Assembly (NCBI GenBank): GCA_012026795.1
Contig: VEPM01000009.1
Location: forward strand, 89,778 to 153,777
DNA: 64,000 nucleotides
Source: Candidatus Methanoperedens sp.
GTDB lineage: Archaea > Halobacteriota > Methanosarcinia > Methanosarcinales > Methanoperedenaceae
Direction of reading: 5' to 3'
A program made the translations under genes and the position numbers. The stretch's first letter is position 1, and the number at the start of each line of letters is the position of its first letter. The notes beneath the pieces are model-generated. The model searched no databases and was not told where the DNA came from. It saw nothing but the letters and a program-made list of their open reading frames with translations. Positions 44,855 to 55,008 of the stretch are shown here, piece after piece.

Positions 44855-45135
44855 ACTGCCTCGTAGTGTACGATATAACAGATGACGGCCAGCGGAAGAG
44901 GCTTGCTACAATGCTCCAGACCTTTGGTCTTGCACGTATCCAGTACAGCGCTTTCAGAGGTGAGTTAAATGCTAATGACAGGGCCGTACTTGCCAGGAGA
45001 GTAAGCCAATTCGTGAACGATGGACATGACAGCATCTTTATTATTCCCCTGTGTGACCGGTGTACAGGCACAGCTGAGATAATCAGTAACAGCGGTACGT
45101 GTCTCGTTAAGGACTCAAGCGTACAGATAGTGTGA
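44851..45135 (+). CDS. cas2: Cas2
   Basis: The product is a 94-residue ferredoxin-fold Cas2. It begins with the family pattern LVVYDITDDGQRKRLATML (the catalytic or structural Asp follows VVY), then FGLARIQYSAFRGEL. Cas2 bridges two Cas1 dimers for spacer integration. Here it lies between csa3 and csa1, whereas its partner cas1 is 10.6 kb downstream, an unusual separation. Confidence 0.93.
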   Translation: MNCLVVYDITDDGQRKRLATMLQTFGLARIQYSAFRGELNANDRAVLARRVSQFVNDGHDSIFIIPLCDRCTGTAEIISNSGTCLVKDSSVQIV

Positions 45136-45148
45136 TGAGTGTGATATT

Positions 45149-46042
45149 ATGGTGTACTACTTAAACGATATCGAGCATAAGCAGCTCTTAAAGAAGCTCC
45201 GCCCGCTTTCAAGGAGTGTTGGCGTAACAGAGGAACTTCGTGGCTGGAGCTGGGACAATTCCCCATTGAAACCCTATTACGATGTAAAGCTGCCAATGTA
45301 TTCTATATGCAGCAAGTACTGCCCGACGTCAAGGGATGTCTACTTGAGGCATGTGCTTAAAAAGAAAGGCGAGATGACATATCCTGTATCTCTGGGTTCT
45401 GTTACACATGCCTCAATAAATGAAGCATACAGGCAGGTGAGGCGGAAAAGCTTCACTCCAGCTTTTGAAGAGTGGTATAATACGCAGAAGTTTGAGACGC
45501 ATATCCAGGGAAACCTTGAACTTATAAAAAAATATGCAGGAATGGTCTGGAAGCATGTTCTCACTAACGCCGAATCTAAATTCACAGATGCCTCAAGCAG
45601 CCAGCCGTATTCTACAGAGGAAGATATGATCGCAACTTCAGCGCCCTTCCTTATCGAACATAAGATCAGCGGTGAGTTAATAGGATGCAGCGGCATCCTC
45701 AGCGTGGACTGCTACGACTATCTGCATAATATCATGTTCGATGTTAAAACCGGTATAAAAAAAGAAGAAGTGAACCCCTTCAAGCTTTACGCAACAGGCT
45801 ATGCTCTTGTCTTTGAGAGCATATACGAGATTCCTGTTGACATAGGATGCACGGTTTTCCTGAATTTTAAAGATGACCGCCTCCTGGTTGAGCGCGATAT
45901 TTTCCACATTAGCGACGACCTGAGAAGCTGGTGGATTGAGGAAAGGGACAAAAAGGCGGAGATGGTATATGAGGAGAAAGACCCCGGAATGGCGCAATGC
46001 GAGAGAAGGTGCATGTACGCGGCTGAGTGCATGACAGTGTGA
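45149..46042 (+). CDS. csa1: Csa1 (Cas4-related adaptation nuclease)
   Basis: This is a PD-(D/E)xK Cas4-superfamily protein of 297 residues typical of subtype I-A. An N-terminal CSKYCPTSRDVYLRHVL and a C-terminal CERRCMYAAEC supply the four Fe-S cysteines, and the nuclease core includes GVIL...D and IMFDVKTG. It trims prespacers and may help set PAM and orientation. In typical I-A loci csa1 lies next to cas1; here that junction is occupied by the SWIM gene and type III genes. Confidence 0.9.
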   Translation: MVYYLNDIEHKQLLKKLRPLSRSVGVTEELRGWSWDNSPLKPYYDVKLPMYSICSKYCPTSRDVYLRHVLKKKGEMTYPVSLGSVTHASINEAYRQVRRKSFTPAFEEWYNTQKFETHIQGNLELIKKYAGMVWKHVLTNAESKFTDASSSQPYSTEEDMIATSAPFLIEHKISGELIGCSGILSVDCYDYLHNIMFDVKTGIKKEEVNPFKLYATGYALVFESIYEIPVDIGCTVFLNFKDDRLLVERDIFHISDDLRSWWIEERDKKAEMVYEEKDPGMAQCERRCMYAAECMTV

Positions 46043-46076
46043 TTTCAGGCATGGCAGAAGAATATTCCGGTGAAAT

Positions 46077-48011
46077 ATGAAAGCTTTGACAGAAGATGCA
46101 ATTAAACAAATCTTTGGCAATACAACGTTCTTCAAGGGACAGGATTATTATAAAAACGGTCATGTCCGGGGAACTGTAAAATTAGATGATACTCTTTTTG
46201 CTCAGGTGATGGGAAGTTCTCCCGAACCATATGAGGTGAGAGCTTTGATCAAAGATTCAGAGATAAGCACAAAATGTACATGCCCTGTAGGAAATATGTG
46301 CAAACATGGAACAGCGCTTCTCCTGAAATGGTTGTTTGAACCTTCTTCATTTATTGATGCTGATAGATTCCTGGAATCTCTGGATGAAGTTAGCAAAGAT
46401 GAAATAATCAATATGATTGGGAGAGCAATAAAACAACATCCGTCTCTTGTCATTGAATTTACAAGAGAGGAAAGAGAAAAACCCAGAATTAATATAGATG
46501 CTATTTCCAAAAAGATAGCCTGGATAACAAGTGGAGAACTTGACTACTACCATATCGACGATGCCATCGACAAACTTGATGAGATTAAAAATATCGCTGA
46601 CAGGCTAAAAGAAGAGAAATCTTTTAAAGATGCTGTTGATATATATTTTGTCTTGGTTGAAGGATGCGTCGATGCATTTGATGAAGGTGCTGATGATTCT
46701 AACGGCAGCATGGGAGATTTTGCAATAAGCTGCATAAAAGATTTTAATGAATGTGCGGAGCAGATAAACGATCCTGCTTATAACAACAGACTCCTTGGCA
46801 AGATAATGAATCTTGCCAGGATCGAGGATTATGGCCTGGAAGCAAGCGACATGCTCTATAGTGTGATCAATGATGAGAATATCAAAAGAGTAGAAGAATA
46901 TTTTCTTGGAAAATTGGATGAGACAAGGAAGATCGCATCAGATTCAAGTTACAGGTATCATAAAGAAAAGTCGCTGGGGATACTTAACGGGCTTTATGAA
47001 AAACTTGGAAAGCCAGATGAGAGGCTGCGCCTTGCCATGTATGAGCTTGTGGATAAAGAGGACTATTACAGGCTGGCAAAAATACTGTTTGAGAAAAAGA
47101 GATTCCAGGAAGCCTTTGATGCTGCCAAAAAAGGACTGCTGATGCCGGGTGAATCGCATTATTTGAATGATCTCTATTTTGATATTGCCCGCGCGCTGAT
47201 CGGTTTGAGACCTGATATGATAGATTTCAATCTCTCTCTTAATGTGGCGCTTGACCTTATGTCAGGACGTTTTGATGGAGAAAAATACATAGCAGCAAAA
47301 GAGGTATTCGAAGCGATCGGAAAATCCGGGGCTTTCAGATCAGCATTTTATATAACCATCAAGAACAGGAACAGCGCTGTTCTTGCAATGTTGAAGGATG
47401 GCGAATTACAGGCTGCAATAGATACAGTCCGCACAGAGCCAAATATTTCTCAGGGGACTATCATTGCGGTTTCAAGAGCAGCGCTGGATAAGGGGATGAA
47501 ACAGGAATCAGCCATGCTCATGCGAATTGCGCTTGAGCGTGGAAGGATCAATGATTTACCGCATGTGGGAGAACTGCTTAAGGTAATGGTAGATATTTCT
47601 GAGATGCCCGTTCTGCAATCTCTTTGTGATCGCATTTTGAAAAACAAAGATAGAGGAACTGCACTCTTATTGATACCATATTTTTTGAAAAAATCACCTG
47701 AGCTTTCGGCTTTGCTTGCAAAGAACTTCATTAAGGATATTCCTGTGGAGATGGTGATTAAAGTCGCTCTTTCAGTAGCGCAGAAGTCACCTGGCGAGGG
47801 GGCAATGCTATGCAGATTGCGCATCAATCAGGATATTTTGCAGTCGCATGTTCATTATGATAAAGCGGTCAGTCTTCTATCTGCTGTGAAGGAAATCTAT
47901 TCAGGAAATGAGCCTGAATGGCAGGAGTTCATCAGGAAGTTCGCTGCTGAAAACAAGGGTAAGAAGAAGCTGATAGAAATGGTGAGGAAGGAGTTCAAAG
48001 TGGTTTTGTGA
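46077..48011 (+). CDS. SWIM zinc-finger protein
   Basis: The product is 644 residues with an N-terminal SWIM finger (CTCPVGNMCKH: C67, C69, C75, H77) followed by a long helical region resembling tetratricopeptide-type repeats. SWIM fingers bind DNA or protein, and this type of protein is often found with Snf2-like helicases in bacteria. It lies between csa1 and csm1, 34 bases after csa1 and 56 before csm1, on the same strand. It is not a known cas gene and its role here is open. Confidence 0.85.
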   Translation: MKALTEDAIKQIFGNTTFFKGQDYYKNGHVRGTVKLDDTLFAQVMGSSPEPYEVRALIKDSEISTKCTCPVGNMCKHGTALLLKWLFEPSSFIDADRFLESLDEVSKDEIINMIGRAIKQHPSLVIEFTREEREKPRINIDAISKKIAWITSGELDYYHIDDAIDKLDEIKNIADRLKEEKSFKDAVDIYFVLVEGCVDAFDEGADDSNGSMGDFAISCIKDFNECAEQINDPAYNNRLLGKIMNLARIEDYGLEASDMLYSVINDENIKRVEEYFLGKLDETRKIASDSSYRYHKEKSLGILNGLYEKLGKPDERLRLAMYELVDKEDYYRLAKILFEKKRFQEAFDAAKKGLLMPGESHYLNDLYFDIARALIGLRPDMIDFNLSLNVALDLMSGRFDGEKYIAAKEVFEAIGKSGAFRSAFYITIKNRNSAVLAMLKDGELQAAIDTVRTEPNISQGTIIAVSRAALDKGMKQESAMLMRIALERGRINDLPHVGELLKVMVDISEMPVLQSLCDRILKNKDRGTALLLIPYFLKKSPELSALLAKNFIKDIPVEMVIKVALSVAQKSPGEGAMLCRLRINQDILQSHVHYDKAVSLLSAVKEIYSGNEPEWQEFIRKFAAENKGKKKLIEMVRKEFKVVL

Positions 48012-48048
48012 AGCGATGCTTTCACTGAAGTTGAAAATATTGAGAAAA

Positions 48049-48056
48049 ATATATAA
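48049..48056 (+). promoter_or_regulatory. TATA box of the csm operon
   Basis: ATATATAA lies about 27 bases upstream of the second ATG of the Cas10 gene (48080), suggesting a leaderless mRNA starting there, and 12-19 bases upstream of the first ATG (48068). Confidence 0.45.
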
Positions 48057-48067
48057 AGAAGTGTCAC

Positions 48068-50458
48068 ATGAATAACGGTATGGGTGATAATAAGGATTGT
48101 GAGAAACTGATGCTGGCGGCGGTGGTGCATGATATTGGGAAGTTCTGGCAGGGGACAGGAGAGAAGGGAACGCATCAGGAACTTGGCACAAAATTTGTAA
48201 GAGAGTATTTTCCAGAGCAGTGGCAAGAGGCAGCGGGAATTATCTCAATGCATCATGAGGCTGGCAAACTCAATTCAGCAGGATACGAATTATTAAAGAT
48301 TCTAATGGTCAGTGATTGGCTTTCTTCAGGAGAACGATATGATCGGGACGAAGATGATTTGGGGAAAAGAATCAACGAACCGTTGCTATCGATATTTTCA
48401 GAAATCAATCTTGGTATAGATCAACAAAATAAAAAATGGCGCATACCTCTAAAAATATTATCTCTGGATGAAAATAGTCTATTCCCTAAAATTGAAGATG
48501 GAAAGGTAGATTTAAAATCTGATTACAGAAATCTCTGGAATAAGTTCATTGGCGAAGTAGATACAATAAAGGGAATATTGGATTTTAATAAATATTTTAA
48601 TAGTTTATATTATATTCTCCAAAAATATACCTGGTGCATCCCCTCTGCGGTTTATAAAAATACACCTGATATTTCATTGTTCGACCATTTGAAAACAACC
48701 TGTGCTATTTCAGCTTGTTTATACAAATTCCATGATTCTTTCGATCAATGGGATGGTGAATCTATTAATGACAGAAATACACAGAAATTTTTATTAATTG
48801 GAGGAGATATTTCCGGAATCCAGAAATATATATACTATATAACATCAGTTGGAGTCGGTGGAGTAGCAAAAAGATTGCGTGCAAGATCATTTTATATCAG
48901 CATGATCTCTGAAGTCCTTACACAAAGACTTCTGGATGAGTTTAATCTACCTTCTGTATGCAATATTATTTCATCTGGTGGCAGATTTTTCATAATTGCC
49001 CCAAATACAGAAACAACCAACGATAAATTCATAAATATCAAGAAAAATGTGTCGGAATGGCTGTTGAATGAGTTTCATGGGAATTTATCTTTAAACCTTG
49101 AATACATTGAATTCTCTGGAAAAGGATTAGAAATTGGAAACAGCAGCAGTAAATCAGGTTTTTCAAGAGTTTTTGATAGAATAAGTGATAAGCTTGACAG
49201 CGCAAAGTTACATAAATTCAACGAAATTCTTGTTTCAGAAAACAAATGGAATGATAGTTTCAAGACTGAAATTAAAATGGCAAATATATGCAGAAGCTGT
49301 GGAAAAATGCCAGTTGTTAAAAATTTGGAAATATGTGATAAATGTGAATTCGATGCTAACATTGGGGATTTACTTCTTGAAGCTAAATATATTGCTATTT
49401 CAAAAACAAAACCGACAAATGAAAAACATATCACATTATTCTCTGATGTTCCATATTATGTATCAATATTAAATAGAATTGATGGGAACAATTATGAATC
49501 AACTTTAAAACTCAATGATTTTACTATAGACCACACAGCGAATGGTTTTAAACTCATTGCAAATCATGTATTTCAATTAAAAGATCGCAACACTCTGTGC
49601 GCTGCTTGCCAGAAAATAGATGAATGTGCTGTCATACAAGAGGGAAACTTTCCCAAAACAGCAAGTTTTGATTGTTTAGTCAGATTGAGTGAAGGCAAAT
49701 TTCTGTTAGGTATTTTAAAAGCCGATGTTGATAACCTTGGTTATATATTCAGCATGGGGCTTAAGAAAAATAACAAAGAAGATTCAGACCGGGACACAAT
49801 TTCCCGAATCACAATGCTCAGCAGAATGCTTGATATGTTTTTTACAGGGTGGATTCATCATGTGGTGAAAACAGTTTATCCTCAGTGCTACATTGTCTAT
49901 TCAGGGGGAGATGACCTCCTGATCGCAGGTCCCTGGAATAAAATAATAGAATTATCTCAAAAAATAAACCAGGATTTCAGGAGCTATACCTGCAATAATC
50001 AAAATATTACATTATCTGCCGGGATATTCCTGTCCAAATCAAAGTTTCCAATCGCAAGAAGTTCAAACCTCTCTGATGAAGAATTGGAGAAATCCAAAAA
50101 AGGGGATAAAAATCAGGTAACTTTGTTTAATAAAACCGTCAAGTGGCAACGATTTACAGAATTAATTGATCATGGTAATTTTCTTGATGAAGAATTGAAG
50201 AAAAACAAAAACGGAGAGTCTCCAATTAATTCGTCATTTGTCAACAGGCTCTTTAAATACTGCAGGATGGCTGAGGAAGGGGATATAATGTATCTTTCTA
50301 GGATAAAATATGATATTGGGCGAAATATTATTAATAAAAATATGGGAACAAATGAAAATGAAATAATTAGGAGGCTTCTGAAAATGAGGGATGAAATGTC
50401 AGATATGATAATTCCAGTATCTTATGCATTATATAAAAACAGGGATGAAAAGAAATGA
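48068..50458 (+). CDS. csm1: Cas10 / Csm1 (type III-A)
   Basis: This is the type III-A signature subunit. The N-terminal HD nuclease motif is at 21-22 (VVHDIGKFW) and the cyclase palm motif GGDD is at 613-616 (YSGGDDLLIAG), so both DNA cleavage and cyclic oligoadenylate synthesis are expected. Zinc cysteines lie at CRSCGK...CDKC (about 408-426) and CAACQKIDEC. The 796-residue length is normal. The true start may be ATG 48080, given the TATA box at 48049. It overlaps csm2 by 4 bases and is A/T-richer than the flanking type I genes. Confidence 0.95.
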   Translation: MNNGMGDNKDCEKLMLAAVVHDIGKFWQGTGEKGTHQELGTKFVREYFPEQWQEAAGIISMHHEAGKLNSAGYELLKILMVSDWLSSGERYDRDEDDLGKRINEPLLSIFSEINLGIDQQNKKWRIPLKILSLDENSLFPKIEDGKVDLKSDYRNLWNKFIGEVDTIKGILDFNKYFNSLYYILQKYTWCIPSAVYKNTPDISLFDHLKTTCAISACLYKFHDSFDQWDGESINDRNTQKFLLIGGDISGIQKYIYYITSVGVGGVAKRLRARSFYISMISEVLTQRLLDEFNLPSVCNIISSGGRFFIIAPNTETTNDKFINIKKNVSEWLLNEFHGNLSLNLEYIEFSGKGLEIGNSSSKSGFSRVFDRISDKLDSAKLHKFNEILVSENKWNDSFKTEIKMANICRSCGKMPVVKNLEICDKCEFDANIGDLLLEAKYIAISKTKPTNEKHITLFSDVPYYVSILNRIDGNNYESTLKLNDFTIDHTANGFKLIANHVFQLKDRNTLCAACQKIDECAVIQEGNFPKTASFDCLVRLSEGKFLLGILKADVDNLGYIFSMGLKKNNKEDSDRDTISRITMLSRMLDMFFTGWIHHVVKTVYPQCYIVYSGGDDLLIAGPWNKIIELSQKINQDFRSYTCNNQNITLSAGIFLSKSKFPIARSSNLSDEELEKSKKGDKNQVTLFNKTVKWQRFTELIDHGNFLDEELKKNKNGESPINSSFVNRLFKYCRMAEEGDIMYLSRIKYDIGRNIINKNMGTNENEIIRRLLKMRDEMSDMIIPVSYALYKNRDEKK

Positions 50459-50934
50459 GAGATTATGACCGGACAAATTTCAGAACTGATAGAGGACGAA
50501 ATTTCAGTCAAAAACAGGTTTCCCAACCTTTGAATATGAGTTTTCTTGACAAGGGATTTTATCAAGACAAAGAAAAGACCAAACTAATAGATATTTTGAT
50601 AACGACAGAGTCTGAAAAATTAGGAAAGAAATTTGCGGATTTGAAATTAACAAGTTCACAATTAAGGAAATTTTTCAATGAAGTTCGTTCTATTGAAGCA
50701 CAAATAGATGGAAGATTTGATGAACAAAAAGCTTTGATTTTAATGCTTAAATCCAAGGTGGCATATTCCGTCGGAAAAGATTCAAGTAAAACACCTAAAG
50801 AGTTTAAAGAATTCATTGATGCATGTGTAGACAAAATCTCTGATAGTAAAGATTTTGACGCATTCATGAAGTTTTTTGAAAGTGTAGTTGGATATTATTA
50901 CTTTCATAGTAAATTCAAGGAGGAACATAGATGA
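50455..50934 (+). CDS. csm2: Csm2 small subunit
   Basis: This is a helical small subunit of 159 residues. KLTSSQLRKFFNEVRSIEAQ and FDEQKALILMLKSKVAYSVG are the recognised Csm2 segments. It lines the Csm filament and contacts the target RNA. The N-terminal 30 residues are polar and probably disordered. It overlaps csm1 and csm3 by 4 bases each. Confidence 0.9.
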   Translation: MRDYDRTNFRTDRGRNFSQKQVSQPLNMSFLDKGFYQDKEKTKLIDILITTESEKLGKKFADLKLTSSQLRKFFNEVRSIEAQIDGRFDEQKALILMLKSKVAYSVGKDSSKTPKEFKEFIDACVDKISDSKDFDAFMKFFESVVGYYYFHSKFKEEHR

Positions 50935-51617
50935 AATTGATAGCCCATAAAATAATCAGGGGAGAAATCGAGTGTATAACTGGTCTTCACATAGGCGGTT
51001 CGTCTGAAACCATTGAAATAGGTGGGATGGATAATCCAATTATAAAACATCCAATTACAGGTTTTCCTTATATTCCAGGATCATCTGTCAAGGGGCGAAT
51101 GCGGTCATTATTGGAATTGAAATATGGATTGTTTGATAACAAAGGTGAATTCCATAAATATTGTGGAAATAATAATTGTTTTATATGTCGAATATTTGGA
51201 ACATCAGCAGAAAAATCAGAACTTGGACCTGGTAGATTAATCGTTCGTGATGCAAATCTTTTTCAGGAATCTCAAGAAAAACTAACAAAGCTGAAAAAAG
51301 AAAAAGGACTGCCCTATTCTGAAGAAAAATATGAGAATACGATAAATAGAATTACTGCCAGAGCAAATCCCAGATCTATAGAAAGAGTCCCTGCCGGAAT
51401 TAAATTTAATTTTGAACTTGTATATCGTGTTTTCGATATGGGTGATGAAGGCAAGACTGATCTTGATTTACTCAAACATGTTAAAGAAGGGTTGAAATTA
51501 ATAGAAAATGATGCGCTTGGCGGTTCTGGAAGCCGCGGCTCAGGAAAAGTGAAGTTCAACAATATTAAAATGTTTGATAGTTCAGATCAATCCTCAGCAG
51601 TGGATTTTAATATATGA
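50931..51617 (+). CDS. csm3: Csm3 backbone ribonuclease
   Basis: This is a Cas7-family subunit of 228 residues that cuts target RNA at 6-nt intervals. The catalytic-loop Asp is in GGMDNPIIK, the Csm3 signature is PYIPGSSVKGRMRSLLE, a zinc-like CxxC is followed by RIFGTS, and the G-rich loop is GGSGSRGSGKV. It overlaps csm2 and csm4 by 4 bases each. Confidence 0.95.
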   Translation: MKLIAHKIIRGEIECITGLHIGGSSETIEIGGMDNPIIKHPITGFPYIPGSSVKGRMRSLLELKYGLFDNKGEFHKYCGNNNCFICRIFGTSAEKSELGPGRLIVRDANLFQESQEKLTKLKKEKGLPYSEEKYENTINRITARANPRSIERVPAGIKFNFELVYRVFDMGDEGKTDLDLLKHVKEGLKLIENDALGGSGSRGSGKVKFNNIKMFDSSDQSSAVDFNI

Positions 51618-52588
51618 AAACATATGAAATAATTCTCCATCCCGAATCATCATTCTTGACGCCCTTTCAAGCAGATACTATATTCGGTTCAATTTGCTGG
51701 GCGATAAGGTACATGGAAGGGGAAAAAGAACTTGAAGATTTTATCTCGAAATATCAAACATCGCCACCACTGATAATCTCAAATGGTTTTCCCACAGGAT
51801 TTTTTCCTAAGCCATTACATGAACCTGTTACCAGAGAACAGCTTATAGAGATTGTGAAGGAAACAGATAAAATCAAAAAAGATTCGAAAAAAGAATTAAT
51901 TGATATCCTGAAAATAATGAAAAAATTCAAGAAAGAAAAGCTGATCAAAAAAGATGTGTTTGAAGAATTATTAAATGGTTTATCTGAAAAAGATTATTTG
52001 AAACGAAAGATAGACGAAAATCATGAAGTTTATTATCCAGAAAAAAAATTTACACTTTATAAAAATGCTATCAATCGTGTAACTTCTCATACTAATGAAG
52101 AAGGAGGTCTTTTTACACAGGATGAAACTTTTTATTCAAATGAAACAAACATTTCATTTTTCATAAAAATTAATGGGATCGATAAAGAATTTATCGAAAA
52201 GATATTTAAATTCATTTCATTGAATGGATTTGGAAAGAAGAAAACTACCGGAAAAGGTCATTTCAAATTAATTGATATTAAAGAATATAAGTTTAATTCT
52301 CCTGAAAATCCGAATGCTTTTGTTTCTCTTTCTTCATTTGTTCCATCCGAAAATGACCCTGTTGAAGGATGGTATGATCTGCAGGTGAAATATGGAAAAC
52401 TTGGCGGTCATTATGCTTCAGGGAATTCAAGAACACCTTTTAAGAAACCGATTCGCATGTTTCAGGCAGGCTCTGTTTTCAAAACAAATAATTTGAAAGA
52501 ATATTATGGTCAACTGGTTTCTAATGTCCATACCGACGAGAAGATCAAACAATACGGCTATGTTTTTGCAGTGGGGATGAAAATATGA
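51614..52588 (+). CDS. csm4: Csm4 (Cas5-family)
   Basis: This is a RAMP subunit of 324 residues that holds the crRNA 5' tag next to Cas10. FLTPFQADTIFGSICWAIRY near the start and GFGKKKTTGKGHFKL (the Gly-rich loop) in the second half are typical. The C-terminal GGHYASGNSRTPFKKPIRMF segment closely follows the Csm4 family pattern. It overlaps the csm3 and csm5 genes by 4 bases each. Confidence 0.93.
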   Translation: MKTYEIILHPESSFLTPFQADTIFGSICWAIRYMEGEKELEDFISKYQTSPPLIISNGFPTGFFPKPLHEPVTREQLIEIVKETDKIKKDSKKELIDILKIMKKFKKEKLIKKDVFEELLNGLSEKDYLKRKIDENHEVYYPEKKFTLYKNAINRVTSHTNEEGGLFTQDETFYSNETNISFFIKINGIDKEFIEKIFKFISLNGFGKKKTTGKGHFKLIDIKEYKFNSPENPNAFVSLSSFVPSENDPVEGWYDLQVKYGKLGGHYASGNSRTPFKKPIRMFQAGSVFKTNNLKEYYGQLVSNVHTDEKIKQYGYVFAVGMKI

Positions 52589-53574
52589 AAATGATAGTGG
52601 AAACTCTGACTCCAGTTTTTATAGGAAGCGGTGAAAGCATTGAACCATATGAGTATTTTATTAAAGACAGGTTTTATCGAATAAATCTTTCCAAATTTAT
52701 TTTATCTCTTGATAAAGCGAATAAAGAGGAGTTTTTAAAAATCTCATCATCTGATATGATAAAAACACGCAATTTTATTAAAGAGATGGCAGACACTTCA
52801 AAAGTTCAGGAATATTCAATGGAAATTGATTCTGATGTACTGGAAGTATATGAGGATAAAAAGAACGATCCGAATAACCAGTTATCTATACAGACATTCA
52901 TTAAGACATCAAGCAGACCGTTTATTCCAGGGAGTTCCGTAAAGGGTGCAATAAGGACTGCATTGCTTTATTCAATGACTCCTAAACCGCTGACTGAAAG
53001 CGGAAATATTGAAAAAGATGTTTTTGGATATAGAAATCCACAGGATGATCCTTTCAGAGTTTTGAAAATATCTGATTCTTTACCTTTAGCTTTTGATGAT
53101 ATGAAGATTTATAATGTAAAAACATTTTCAAAAAAGGATAATTTTTCTGCATCAGGGTATAATATGATGTTTGAAGGAACAAAATCATATTATTTTGACA
53201 GGGCAGCAGTTGCATCTCATGATATTTGGATAGATGAAGATCTGAAGAAGAAAAGTGAATTCATTGATATAAACATAAAAAAAATAATTTCATCATGCAA
53301 CGAATTTTATGGAATGGTCATAAACAAAGAATTAGAATTTTTTGGAAGCTCAAAAACAAGTTATGCTTATGAGAAATATGAACAACTGGCAAAAGATATG
53401 GAATCCTTAAAAAATGAAAACTCATTTATTTTAAGGCTTGGATGGGGTTCAGCATATAATTCTGTGACCATAAATTTAGCAAAAGAACGACCTGATAATA
53501 AAATCTCTCGCCGTCTGATTAAAGGAGAATTCCCACTGGGATGGGTGAAAGTGAAAATTATGGATGAGAAATGA
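52585..53574 (+). CDS. csm5: Csm5
   Basis: This is a RAMP subunit of 329 residues at the 3' end of the crRNA in the Csm complex. The family pattern VETLTPVFIGSGESIEPYEY is at the start and RPFIPGSSVKGAIRTALLY near 110. Further features are helical inserts in the middle and LRLGWGSAYNSVTINL near the end. It overlaps csm4 and the CARF-HEPN gene by 4 bases. Confidence 0.93.
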   Translation: MKMIVETLTPVFIGSGESIEPYEYFIKDRFYRINLSKFILSLDKANKEEFLKISSSDMIKTRNFIKEMADTSKVQEYSMEIDSDVLEVYEDKKNDPNNQLSIQTFIKTSSRPFIPGSSVKGAIRTALLYSMTPKPLTESGNIEKDVFGYRNPQDDPFRVLKISDSLPLAFDDMKIYNVKTFSKKDNFSASGYNMMFEGTKSYYFDRAAVASHDIWIDEDLKKKSEFIDINIKKIISSCNEFYGMVINKELEFFGSSKTSYAYEKYEQLAKDMESLKNENSFILRLGWGSAYNSVTINLAKERPDNKISRRLIKGEFPLGWVKVKIMDEK

Positions 53575-54911
53575 AAATCCTGATACTTACCGTAGGTGGT
53601 TCATGCGCACCAATAATTACATCAATCAATCAGAATTCTCCAGATGACGTCCATTTTATCTGTTCTGATGATTTAGATATAGTCAAAGGAAGCTATAATA
53701 CAGTGACTGGTGATGGAAAAGTATGTGGAAAAGACCCAAAAAATCCAGATGAAGTAAATATTCTTAAACAAGTCGGACTAATTAAGAATAAAGAATGGGA
53801 GAAGGAGCACATACATAAAATAAAGAATTTTGATGATCTTAATGATTGCTATATTGAAAGTCTGAGATTACTCAAAAATATTAAAGATAAGAATCCCGGT
53901 GCAGAAATCCTTACTGACTATACAGGCGGAACAAAATCCATGAGCGTTGGACTTGGGGCGGCTGCTATGGATATAAGTGGAATAACTGTCTGTCTTGTTA
54001 AAGGAACACGAACTGATTTGATAAAAGTTCAAAATGGAACTCAGAGGATACGGCTCACTCAAATGAACATGGTTTTTCTGAAAAGACAGGTTGAAATTGC
54101 AGAAAACCGAATGGACAGATATGATTATGATGGCGCCATAAGTGTTCTTGAAGAAACTGCAAAGACTCCAAATTTACCAGCAGAAATCGACACACAAATC
54201 GACAAATATCTTAATATTTCGAACGCATATCTGGCATGGGATCGTTTCGACCATATTGAAGCATGGAGATTGCTGCATAATTATCGCAGGTTGTATGTAA
54301 AAAATGTGATGTTTTTGGAGGCTGTTATATGGAGCCATAAAAAGTTTGATGAAGATTTCAATAAAAATGCAATAGAAGATCTGAGTCATTCGCAAAAGGG
54401 ATGTGGTTATGAGCTTGTTGAAGATATTGTTTTAAATGCCCAAAGGAGAGCAAAACAGGGTAGATATGATGATGCCACTGGAAGGCTTTACAGGGCGTTA
54501 GAGCTGTTGATTCAATTGAGATTATGGTTAGAGTATTCAATCCTTACTGCCAATATTGATGTGGAAAAACTTCCTGATGTTTATAAAAATGAATATGAAG
54601 CAAAAAGAGACAAAAAAGATAACAAAATCAAAATCGGTCTAAAAGAAAGCTATGAATTACTTGTAAAAAAGAACCGTGAAGATCCTCTGGCTAAAATATA
54701 TACTGAAAAAGAAAAATATCTGTGGAACTCACTAAATGTTAGAAATAATTCACTGTACGCACACGGTCTGACCCCGATTTTGAAAGAGCAATATGAAGAA
54801 TTCCATAAGATATTTGTTGATGACATTCTGGAAAAATTTCTATTGAATTTTGGAAGTAAACATATTCAAAGATGTCAATTTAATATCAATAATTCAAACA
54901 ATCCACAATGA
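53571..54911 (+). CDS. csm6: CARF-HEPN ribonuclease (Csm6-like, TIGR02710 type)
   Basis: The product is 446 residues. The N-terminal CARF domain (LTVGGSCAPIITSI and EILTDYTGGTKSMSVGLG) would bind cyclic oligoadenylate made by Cas10. The C-terminal HEPN domain has the RNase motif R391-N-N-S-L-Y-A-H398 (an R-x6-H form of the usual R-x4-6-H). A helical linker lies between. Activation would cause collateral RNA cleavage. It overlaps csm5 by 4 bases and is the last gene of the type III-A operon. Confidence 0.9.
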   Translation: MKILILTVGGSCAPIITSINQNSPDDVHFICSDDLDIVKGSYNTVTGDGKVCGKDPKNPDEVNILKQVGLIKNKEWEKEHIHKIKNFDDLNDCYIESLRLLKNIKDKNPGAEILTDYTGGTKSMSVGLGAAAMDISGITVCLVKGTRTDLIKVQNGTQRIRLTQMNMVFLKRQVEIAENRMDRYDYDGAISVLEETAKTPNLPAEIDTQIDKYLNISNAYLAWDRFDHIEAWRLLHNYRRLYVKNVMFLEAVIWSHKKFDEDFNKNAIEDLSHSQKGCGYELVEDIVLNAQRRAKQGRYDDATGRLYRALELLIQLRLWLEYSILTANIDVEKLPDVYKNEYEAKRDKKDNKIKIGLKESYELLVKKNREDPLAKIYTEKEKYLWNSLNVRNNSLYAHGLTPILKEQYEEFHKIFVDDILEKFLLNFGSKHIQRCQFNINNSNNPQ

Positions 54912-55008
54912 TTAACCTATGCCCCCATCCCCCTATTCTATCCCTCCACCGCCCCGCCATCCTACGCAACGCCAGAAAGCACAGCATCCTTAAGGAGGCA
55001 ATACCGCT

